DNA of 64,000 nt, taken from the NCBI GenBank assembly GCA_005884575.1, contig VAWW01000055.1, positions 41,378 through 105,377 of the forward strand. Reading direction: 5' to 3'. Position 1 is the stretch's first letter, and the number at the start of each line of letters is the position of its first letter. Position numbers and translations under genes: made by a program. The stretch comes from Actinomycetota bacterium. Its GTDB lineage: Bacteria > Actinomycetota > Thermoleophilia > Gaiellales > Gaiellaceae. The notes below the pieces were generated by a model. That model had not been told where the DNA came from and did no database searches. It worked only from the letters and a program-made list of their open reading frames with translations. Shown piece by piece: positions 56,510 through 64,000 of this stretch.

Positions 56510-57568
56510 ATGGCCGTCGTCAAGCCCTTTCGCGCGCTCCGCTACGACGAGGCGACGGCCGGCGCGCTACCCGAGCTCGTCGCACCGCCGTACGACGTCA
56601 TCTCCGACGACCAGCGCCGGGAGTATCTGGCGCGCAGCCCGCACAACGTCGTCCACCTGACGCTGCCGGAGTCAGAGGACGAGGCGGCGCGGCTCGTTCG
56701 CGAGTGGCGCGAGAGCGGCGTGCTTGTTCGCGACGAGGAGCCCGCGTTCTGGTGGCTCTCGCAGGACTACACCGGGCCGGACGGCGTGGCGCGGACTCGG
56801 AGCGGCGTCGTCGCATCGCTGCGGCTCGAGCCGTACGAGAACCGTGTCGTGCTGCCGCACGAGCGAACACACGCCGGGCCGAAGGAGGGCCGGCTGCGCC
56901 TCTTGCGCGCGACGCGGACGCAGCTCGAGCCGATTTTCCTGCTCTGGGACGGCTCGATCGAGCTCGACGGCCTCGGCGAGCCCGAGATGCAGGTCGACGA
57001 GGGCGGCGTGACGAGCCGGCTCTGGCGGCTCGGGGCCGAGTTCGGCTCGGCGCTGACGGAGGAGCTCGCCGACGCGCAACTGCTGATCGCGGACGGCCAT
57101 CACCGGTACGAGACTGCGCTCGCTTTCCACGAGGAGGACGGGACCGAGGCGAGCGCGTGGATGATGGTCGTGATCGTCCCGACCGACCAGGAGGGGCTGA
57201 CGATCTTCCCGACGCACCGCGTCGCCGGTCGCGTCAACGGCGTTCGCGGCACCGCGATCGATCGTCCGGGCGACGAGCTTCCCGGTGTCGTGCTCTACCG
57301 CGGCGGCGAGTACCTGCTCGTCGACGGCGACGGGCTCGACGTGGAGGTTGTCGAGCGGCTCGCACCCGAGGACGTCACGTACACGCCGCAGGTTGCCGAG
57401 GCGGTAGCCGCGGTCGACCGCGGCGAGGCGGAGGGCGCGTTCCTGCTGCGACCGACGCCGCTCGACGACGTCTGGGCGGTGGCGCAGCGCGGCGACGTGA
57501 TGCCGCAGAAGAGCACGTACTTCTTCCCGAAGCTGACGTCCGGGCTTCTCTTCCATCCGCTTGACTGA
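56510..57568 (+). CDS. DUF1015 family protein (SerK-like kinase family)
   Basis: A 352-residue DUF1015 protein. The family includes archaeal ADP-dependent serine kinase SerK-type members and has a ParB-like fold. Typical stretches are VKPFRALRYDE, PPYDVISDDQRREYL, VLPHERTHAGPKEGRL, the LLIADGHHRYETALAF signature and the terminal MPQKSTYFFPKLTSGLL. The activity in bacteria is not established. ATG 56510 is 7 bases after TAGTCT. It overlaps the next gene by 8 bases. Confidence 0.88.
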   Translation: MAVVKPFRALRYDEATAGALPELVAPPYDVISDDQRREYLARSPHNVVHLTLPESEDEAARLVREWRESGVLVRDEEPAFWWLSQDYTGPDGVARTRSGVVASLRLEPYENRVVLPHERTHAGPKEGRLRLLRATRTQLEPIFLLWDGSIELDGLGEPEMQVDEGGVTSRLWRLGAEFGSALTEELADAQLLIADGHHRYETALAFHEEDGTEASAWMMVVIVPTDQEGLTIFPTHRVAGRVNGVRGTAIDRPGDELPGVVLYRGGEYLLVDGDGLDVEVVERLAPEDVTYTPQVAEAVAAVDRGEAEGAFLLRPTPLDDVWAVAQRGDVMPQKSTYFFPKLTSGLLFHPLD

Positions 57569-58352
57569 CTGGCTCGCCGTCTGCCGCGAGGCGGTGGGAG
57601 ACGTGCGCGGCGTGCTCGTCGACCTGCCGCTTCGCGGTGACCGCGAGCCCGTCGTCGGCGCGGGACTCGGCGGTGACGATACGACCGCGATCGATCGTGC
57701 GGCCGAGGAGGTGATCCTCGCGCGCTTCTGCGATCTCGACGTGACGATCGTCAGCGAGGAGGCCGGCCGGTTCGGCGACGGCGAGACCGTCGTGGTGATC
57801 GACCCGATCGACGGCTCGCTGAACGCGAAGCGGGGGATCCCCTACTTCGCGCTGTCGATCGCTGTCGCCGAAGGCGAGCGGATGGACGACGTGCACTTCG
57901 GCTACGTCTACGACTTCGGCACCGGCGAGGAGTGGACGGCGCGGCGAGGCGAGGGCGCGTTCCTCGGCGGCGAGCCGCTCGGCGGGGAGCGGCCGAAGGA
58001 CCGGATCGAGATCCTCGCGTTCGAGGCGACGCTGACGTCGCTCGTTGCAGAGCACGCAGCGGACGTGACGGGGATCGCCCACCGCCTGCGGATCATGGGC
58101 TCGCTCGCGCTGTCGCTCTGCCACCTCGCCGCCGGCCGCGTCGACGCGGTGTGCTCGCTGAAGGGCGCCCGCTCGGTCGACATCGCCGCGGCGCAGCTAC
58201 TCGTCCGGGAGGTCGGCCTCTCGATCGAGCTCTTCGACGGCCCGGACGGCTTCGGCGACGCGCCGCTCGACCTCGAAGGACGTTCGCGCGTCGCCGCAGC
58301 GGGAACGCCGGCGCTCTGCCGCCAGGTCGCCGACGCGCTCCGCTCGTCCTAA
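57561..58352 (+). CDS. Inositol monophosphatase-family phosphatase
   Basis: A 263-residue member of the IMPase/fructose-bisphosphatase superfamily. Metal motifs are VSEEAG, IDPIDGSLNAKRGIP and RSVDIAAAQLLVREVG, in the right order. The TN pair usual in IMPases (GTxNF) is replaced by LNAK, which suggests a substrate other than inositol phosphate, as in archaeal-type FBPase/IMPases. The start is TTG 57561, within the end of the DUF1015 gene (8-base overlap), so the two are coupled. Confidence 0.87.
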   Translation: MTDWLAVCREAVGDVRGVLVDLPLRGDREPVVGAGLGGDDTTAIDRAAEEVILARFCDLDVTIVSEEAGRFGDGETVVVIDPIDGSLNAKRGIPYFALSIAVAEGERMDDVHFGYVYDFGTGEEWTARRGEGAFLGGEPLGGERPKDRIEILAFEATLTSLVAEHAADVTGIAHRLRIMGSLALSLCHLAAGRVDAVCSLKGARSVDIAAAQLLVREVGLSIELFDGPDGFGDAPLDLEGRSRVAAAGTPALCRQVADALRSS

Positions 58353-58353
58353 A

Positions 58354-58390
58354 CGGCCACGACCCGGGACCTGGACCGGGGTAGGTCCCG
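58354..58390 (+). repeat. 37-base intergenic repeat, copy 1
   Basis: CGGCCACGACCCGGGACCT followed by GGACCGGGGTAGGTCCCG. It differs from copy 2 (58482-58518) at one base. Right after it AGGTCCCGAGAC occurs twice in tandem (58383-58394 and 58395-58406), overlapping its end. Confidence 0.75.
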
Positions 58391-58481
58391 AGACAGGTCC
58401 CGAGACACGGCCGCGCGGCCGGTAGCCATCGCGCGGAAATACGGCTGGGCTGGGCTTTTGTCGGCGGTGAGTCGTCCCAAG

Positions 58482-58529
58482 CGGCCACGACCCGGGACCT
58501 GGACCGGGGGAGGTCCCGGGTCTTGGCTG
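58482..58529 (+). repeat. 37-base intergenic repeat, copy 2, forming a long hairpin
   Basis: The left arm CGGCCACGACCCGGGACCT (58482-58500) pairs with AGGTCCCGGGTCTTGGCTG (58511-58529): 12 perfect pairs next to the 10-base loop, then an extension with two non-matching positions. It lies 128 bases after copy 1. The gap 58353-58564 between the phosphatase and DUF72 holds these repeats, one GGGCTTTTG run and no gene. Confidence 0.75.
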
Positions 58530-59287
58530 CTTCGGCCGTGGTCGCGGCGGGAACGGACAGCCGCGTGGCGCACCCGATTCGGATCGGTTGCTCCGGCTGG
58601 AACTACGCCAGCTGGAAGCAGGAGTTCTACGAGGGAAAGCCGGCGCGGCTCTGGCTAGAGCACTACGCGCGGTACTTCGACACCGTCGAGGTCAACAACA
58701 CCTTCTACCGGCTGCCGAATCGTGACGCCGTTGCGAACTGGGTCGCGCAGACGCCGCCCGAGTTCCTGTTCGCGATCAAGGCGTCGCGCTACCTGACTCA
58801 CATCAAGCGGCTCACGGATCTCGGCCCCGGACTGAAGCGTTTCTACGAGCGGATCGAGCCGCTGCTGCGGACGCCGAAGATGGGCCCGCTCCTGTGGCAG
58901 TTGCCGCCGAACTTCAAGCGGGACGACGCTCGACTCGCCGCGGCGCTCGAACAACTGCCGCGCAGCGAGCGCCACGCGTTCGAGTTCCGCCACGAGAGCT
59001 GGTTCCACGACGACGTCTACGCGTTGCTCCGGCAGCACGACGTCGCGCTCGTGATCGGCGACCGACCCGAGGTGAAGCCGTTCCAGGCGCACGTGTTCAC
59101 GACCGACTTCACGTTCGTGCGCTTCCACTACGGCTCCCGCGGCCGTCGTGGCAACTACTCGGAGACGGAGCTGGAGGAGTGGGCGCGGCGCTTCGAGCGT
59201 TGGAGCGAGGAGGTCGCGATCCTCGCGTACTTCAACAACGACTGGGAGGTCTTCGCCGTCCGGAATGCGCTGTGGACGAAGCGGCGG

Positions 59288-60441
<1,154 letters not shown>

Positions 60442-60454
<13 letters not shown>

Positions 60455-61305
60455 TCGGCTTCCACGCTGAGCGAGGTCGAGAAGAACGCGCCGGCGCCGA
60501 GCTCGATCGCCTCGCCCGCCGCGATCGCCTCGCCGAGCGGCAGCTGCGAGACCCACGGCTCGACTCCGAGCGCGTAGGCGCCCGTCAGCGGCAGCTCCTT
60601 CGCGCCGCCGTACGGCTGCCACGCGATCAGCCAGCGGAAGACCTGATGGTCGAACGCCAGCGAGAAGCGCATGCCGAGGCGTGGGTTCGTCACCGAGACG
60701 AGCCCGCCCTCGAGGTCGGTGAGATAGACGTCGTCGTGGCTCTCCGCCTCAGGGCCCGGCACCTCGCGCAGGTCGACGGTGCCGCCGCCGCGCAGCCGCG
60801 CATTCGGCCACGCGGACCGCTGCCCCGGCTCGAGCCGCGCTGTGTCCTCCCACGTCTCCGGGATCGTCACGATCGTCCGAACCGGCGCGTCGAGCACGCA
60901 GCCCGCCTCGAGGAACGGCGGCCCGAGCACGAGGTGGTGGCCCCAGACGAAGTGCGCCGCCGCGTCGCCGTCGTTCGTCACCGTCTCGTCGAGTACGAGC
61001 CTCCCGTCCTCGACGCGCATGATCCGCTCGAGGCGGAACGGCGTCAGCTCTGAGCGAACCGAGCAGCGCAGAGCGTCGCCGTCCCGCACGCAGTCCCACG
61101 GCAGCAGCGCGACCTCGCCGTGGAACGGGATCCCGGCGCTCGGGTCGCCGCAGTTCGGAAAGAGCTCCTGCCAGCCGCCGGCGTACTGCTCGAGAAAGCG
61201 GTGGCCGCCGGAGCCCTCGCGCGGCAGCTCCCACGGCGCCTGGAAGAGCAGCTCGACCCCGTGTGCCTTCAGCGAGCCGATCTCCGCTCCCTTCTCCGGC
61301 AGCAC
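60442..61305 (-). CDS. Aldose 1-epimerase-like (galactose mutarotase superfamily) protein
   Basis: A 287-residue beta-sandwich protein of the mutarotase/DUF4432 superfamily. It has GAEIGSLKAHGVELLFQAPW, GWQELFPNCGD, FHGEVALLPWD, the catalytic-type HFVWGHHLVLG and a late GVEPW. Its position in a sugar-uptake operon suggests anomer conversion before oxidation by the adjacent SDR. GTG 61305 is the first start codon, but the upstream frame (VVIGDDILEAT) looks like part of the first strand, so a non-standard start nearer the SDR stop is possible. Confidence 0.82.
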
Positions 61306-61331
61306 GGTCGCCTCGAGGATGTCGTCGCCGA

Positions 61332-62105
61332 TTACGACGGCAGCGTCTCCAGGATGTACCAGTTCGCCGTCAGTCCGCAGTCGACGGTGAGATTCTGGCC
61401 GGTGATCGCCGACGCGTCGTCGGAGGCGAGGAACGCGAACGCGGCCGCGATCTCCTCAGGCTTGACGAGCCGCCGCATCGGCACTCGCGCGAACGAGCCG
61501 TTCAGGTACTCCATCAGCTTCGGGCCGACGGCCTTCTCCGTCATGTCGGTGTGCGTGAACCCGGGCGAGACGCCGTTGACGCGGATTCCGTGCTGCGCGA
61601 GCTCGAGCGCCATCGTCCGGTTCAGTCCGAGCAGCGCGGCCTTCGACGCGTTGTAGCTCGCGAACGGCCCGTCGCCGCCGCTCGCGTCGATCGAGATGTT
61701 GTGGAGGATGACGCCGCCGCCCGAATCGCGCATCGCCCGCGCCACCGCCTGGGACATGTTGAAGACGCCCGTGAGGTTCGTTCCGATCACCTCGTCCCAG
61801 CGCGCCGGATCCATCTCGAGGAACGGCGTCTCGTCGTCGATGCCCGCGTTGTTCACGAGCACGTCGATGCGCCCCCACGCCGAGAGCGCCGCATCGACCG
61901 CCCGCTGCACGTCCTCGCGCCGCGAGACGTCCGCCGAGAACGCCCACCCAGAACCACACAGCGCGACCGTCTCCTCCAGCGACTCGAGCGTGCGCCCAAG
62001 ACACAGGACGTCCGCCCCCTCCGACGCGAAGCGCTGCGCGATCGCGCGCCCGATCCCGCGCCCCGCGCCGGTGACGATCACGTTCCGCCCCTCGAAGCGC
62101 CTCAT
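61332..62105 (-). CDS. Short-chain dehydrogenase/reductase
   Basis: A 257-residue classical SDR with the cofactor loop TGAGRGIGRAIA near residue 12, the VLVNNAGIDDE motif, Ser in ILHNISIDASGG and the SYNASKAAL active-site Tyr and Lys. The terminal segment GQNLTVDCGLTANWY is also typical. Inside a sugar ABC operon with a mutarotase, a sugar 1-dehydrogenase is the best guess. ATG overlaps the permease stop as ATGA. Confidence 0.88.
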   Translation of the reverse strand: MRRFEGRNVIVTGAGRGIGRAIAQRFASEGADVLCLGRTLESLEETVALCGSGWAFSADVSRREDVQRAVDAALSAWGRIDVLVNNAGIDDETPFLEMDPARWDEVIGTNLTGVFNMSQAVARAMRDSGGGVILHNISIDASGGDGPFASYNASKAALLGLNRTMALELAQHGIRVNGVSPGFTHTDMTEKAVGPKLMEYLNGSFARVPMRRLVKPEEIAAAFAFLASDDASAITGQNLTVDCGLTANWYILETLPS

Positions 62106-62917
62106 CCCTTCACCGCCCCGGCCGTCAGCCCGCGGATGAAGAAGCGCTGCCCGAACAGGTAGACGAGCAGCATCGGCACGGACGCGAGCAGCATCCCGGC
62201 CATCGTCACCGGGACGTTGAGGTTGTACCTGCTCTGGAACACGGTCACCCCCACCATCAGTGTCTTGAGGTTGTCGCTCGGCAGGAACACGAGCGCGATC
62301 AGCAGTTCGTTCCAGACCCAGAGCCCGTTGACGACCACGAGCGTCACGAGCGCCGGCGCCGACAGCGGCAGCACGATCCGCCACAGCACCGAGAAGTTGC
62401 GCGCTCCGTCCGTCAGCGCGGACTCGATCAGCTCGTGCGGGATCGAGCGGAAGAAATTCGTCAGCATGTAGATCGAGAACGGCAGCGTCAGCCCCGCGTA
62501 GATGAGGACGACGCCCTGGTACGTGCTAACGAGGTTGAGGTTCGTGAAGAGGATGAAGAGCGGCAGCAGCATCACGACCGGCGGGACGACCATCAACGCC
62601 GTGCTCAGCGCGAACAGCACGTTCCTCCCGAGGAAGCGCATCCGCGCAATCGCGTAGGCCGCGAGCGCCGCGGCGGCAGTCGAGACGATCACGGCGCCGA
62701 TCGTGAGGATCGCGCTGTTCTTGAACCAGCGCAGGAAGCTCCCGCCGTGCACCGCGTCGGAGAAGTTGCCGAGCGAGAGCGGCCAGGGGAACGCGTACGG
62801 GTTCTGCAGGTACTGGTGTTGCGTCTTGAACGCCGTCGAGAGCATGAACCAGACCGGATAGAGCGCGACGATCGCCGCTGCGAACAGCGCCACCTGCCTG
62901 AGCGTCGAAGCCTTCAC
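62102..62917 (-). CDS. Sugar ABC transporter permease (MalG/LacG type)
   Basis: A 271-residue permease with six membrane segments. The EAA loop is ESALTDGARNFSVLWRIVLPL, and the N-terminal AAIVALYPVWFMLSTAFK is typical of the second carbohydrate permease. GTG 62917 overlaps the stop of the first permease (GTGA). Confidence 0.91.
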   Translation of the reverse strand: MKASTLRQVALFAAAIVALYPVWFMLSTAFKTQHQYLQNPYAFPWPLSLGNFSDAVHGGSFLRWFKNSAILTIGAVIVSTAAAALAAYAIARMRFLGRNVLFALSTALMVVPPVVMLLPLFILFTNLNLVSTYQGVVLIYAGLTLPFSIYMLTNFFRSIPHELIESALTDGARNFSVLWRIVLPLSAPALVTLVVVNGLWVWNELLIALVFLPSDNLKTLMVGVTVFQSRYNLNVPVTMAGMLLASVPMLLVYLFGQRFFIRGLTAGAVKG

Positions 62918-63789
62918 GCCAGCTCCTCGGCCCGCGCCCGCGCGCGTACGACGAGCAGCAGCGAGATCGAGACGATCGAGACGGCGAGCAGCACGACCGC
63001 CACGGCCGACGCCATCCCCGGCAGCGAGTTCCGCAGGCCCTGGTTGTAGATGTAGAGCTCGAGCACCGTCGACGACGTGCCCGGCCCGCCCGAGGTGAGC
63101 GTGTACACGTACGCGAAGACCCAGGCGATCATCGTGATCGAGGCGACGACGACGTAGAACTCGATCGTCCCGCGCAGCTCCGGCAGGATCACGTAGCGCA
63201 GCCGGGCCCACCAGTTCGCGCCGTCGATGCGCGCCGCCTCGAGCTGGTCCTCGCTCATCGAGAGCAGCCGCGCGAGGAAGAGGACGATCCCGAAGCCGAG
63301 CTCCCGCCAGACGATCACGATCCCGACGGTCAGCAGCGACAGCTTCTCGCTGCCGAGCCAGTCGAGCGCGAGCCCGTTCAGATGCACCGCCCGGAGGATG
63401 CTGTTCAGAGCGCCGTTCAGCTCGAAGATGTAGCTCGCGACGATGCCGACGATCGGCACGGCGAGGATGTACGGCAGGAAGAGGACGCTCCGGTAGATCC
63501 GCCAGCCCCGCGCCCGCTCGTAGAGCAGCACTGCGAAGAAGATCGAGAGCACGAGCAGGACGGGCACCGCGAGCAGCAGCAGCGCGCTGTGCTTGAGCGC
63601 GTCGTGGAAGGTCGAGTCCTCCCACACGAGCTGGTAGTTCAGCGAGCCGACGTACGGCCCGTTCGCGCCGCGGATCAGCCGCGTCGAGAAGTCGACGACG
63701 CGCACCACGGGGTACGCGAAGACGAGGCAGAGCAGCGCCACCGCAGGCGCCACGTAGAGGTACGGAACCCAGACGCGTGTGCGAAGCAT
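62914..63789 (-). CDS. Sugar ABC transporter permease (MalF/UgpA type)
   Basis: A 291-residue permease with six membrane segments (YLYVAPAVALLCLVFAYPVV first) and the EAA loop LEAARIDGANWWARLRYVIL. It is the first permease of the CUT1-type system. ATG 63789 follows the binding-protein gene by 46 bases that contain a strong hairpin and no Shine-Dalgarno sequence. Confidence 0.91.
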   Translation of the reverse strand: MLRTRVWVPYLYVAPAVALLCLVFAYPVVRVVDFSTRLIRGANGPYVGSLNYQLVWEDSTFHDALKHSALLLLAVPVLLVLSIFFAVLLYERARGWRIYRSVLFLPYILAVPIVGIVASYIFELNGALNSILRAVHLNGLALDWLGSEKLSLLTVGIVIVWRELGFGIVLFLARLLSMSEDQLEAARIDGANWWARLRYVILPELRGTIEFYVVVASITMIAWVFAYVYTLTSGGPGTSSTVLELYIYNQGLRNSLPGMASAVAVVLLAVSIVSISLLLVVRARARAEELA

Positions 63790-63794
63790 CAGGA

Positions 63795-63829
63795 GTCCCG
63801 GCGCGAGCGGCTCGCACCCGCGCCGGGAC
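63795..63829 (-). terminator. 11-bp hairpin between binding-protein and permease genes
   Basis: GTCCCGGCGCG (63795-63805) and CGCGCCGGGAC (63819-63829) are exact complements around a 13-base loop. There is no T-run. In sugar ABC operons such hairpins often stabilise the upstream binding-protein message relative to the permeases; that role is inferred. Confidence 0.6.
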
Positions 63830-63835
63830 GTAGAT

Positions 63836-64000
63836 TCACGCCAGGTCCTGGCCCCACGTCTTGTAGTTCGAGACCATGTCCGGGTTCTGCTTCTTCCACG
63901 TGTCGGTGACCTTGTGCGCGAGCTCGCCGGCCTGCGCGCCGGTCATCGTCCCGCCGAGGATCTTCTGCGACGCGACGAACATCGCATCGGTCCAGAACTT
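63836..64000 (-). CDS. Extracellular solute-binding protein, C-terminal fragment
   Basis: The last 54 codons of a protein on the minus strand, open to the window edge. The stretches KFWTDAMFVASQKILGG and AGELAHKVTDTWKKQNPDMV match the C-terminal helices of family 1 extracellular solute-binding proteins, and it directly precedes two CUT1 permeases. The sugar-binding part and lipoprotein signal lie outside. Confidence 0.8.
   Translation of the reverse strand, partial: KFWTDAMFVASQKILGGTMTGAQAGELAHKVTDTWKKQNPDMVSNYKTWGQDLA

Overview
The window reads as chromosomal DNA of a high-GC actinomycete, most likely in or near the class Thermoleophilia (Gaiella/Solirubrobacter type). The case rests on very strong G/C third-position codon bias, the rsmG-parA-parB order typical of the origin-proximal arm, an OmpR-type two-component pair, a PknB-like kinase, a sortase, an ECF sigma factor and many short actinobacterial families (BFN, DUF2203, DUF3107, DUF1385). 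The class assignment is inference. No phage, transposase, integrase, rRNA or CRISPR array is visible.

Layout. 1-2.6 kb: end of rsmG, parA, parB, a strong terminator, a response regulator and tRNA-Ile. 2.7-17.6 kb: envelope and signalling genes (BFN nuclease, L,D-transpeptidase, CPBP protease, HAD, DUF2203, MBL hydrolase, MscS, class A PBP, Ser/Thr kinase, moeA, sortase, M28 peptidase, response regulator and histidine kinase). 17.6-24.8 kb: HtrA behind a LexA-box-like palindrome, an RsbW-like kinase, trehalose synthesis (treT, otsA), an aldehyde dehydrogenase, moaC and mog. 24.9-33.8 kb: a surface-glycan cluster (methyltransferase, flippase, five glycosyltransferases) that also holds a UbiA prenyltransferase. 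33.8-39.7 kb: cytochrome c and heme block, ccmABCD, a CcsA/HemX-like gene, hemA, hemC, hemD. 39.7-43.7 kb: SAM hydroxide adenosyltransferase, a frameshifted methyltransferase, tRNA-Phe with a MazF-type toxin-antitoxin pair between att-like repeats, an orphan LanC-like gene and a CheY-like regulator. 43.7-50.5 kb: arginase, rarA, tryptophan dioxygenase, an M20 peptidase, DUF1385 and NAD salvage (pncB plus a nicotinamidase-like gene). 50.5-59.3 kb: FtsH-like protease, methylmalonyl-CoA epimerase, DUF3107, ECF sigma, LspA-like protein, degenerate YchF, EamA transporter, YhaM-like exonuclease, DUF1015, an IMPase-family phosphatase and DUF72. 59.3-64 kb: a sugar ABC-transport operon on the minus strand with an SDR dehydrogenase and a mutarotase.

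The most striking signal is in gene starts rather than in any one gene. At about twenty starts a TANNNT -10 hexamer lies only 6-9 bases before the initiation codon and no Shine-Dalgarno sequence is seen, so leaderless mRNAs look common. At four divergent gene pairs (6190-6215, 11638-11659, 43721-43743, 45897-45919) the two opposing hexamers share one central TA, giving bidirectional promoters only 22-26 bp long. A fifth pair (56491-56509) overlaps its hexamers by five bases. At four coupled genes the only plausible start is CTG overlapping the upstream stop. The other main items are an AT-rich toxin-antitoxin cassette beside tRNA-Phe, two unrelated hairpins with identical 13-21-13 geometry, two families of intergenic repeats, and a LexA-type palindrome near a TGA-interrupted mini-ORF.
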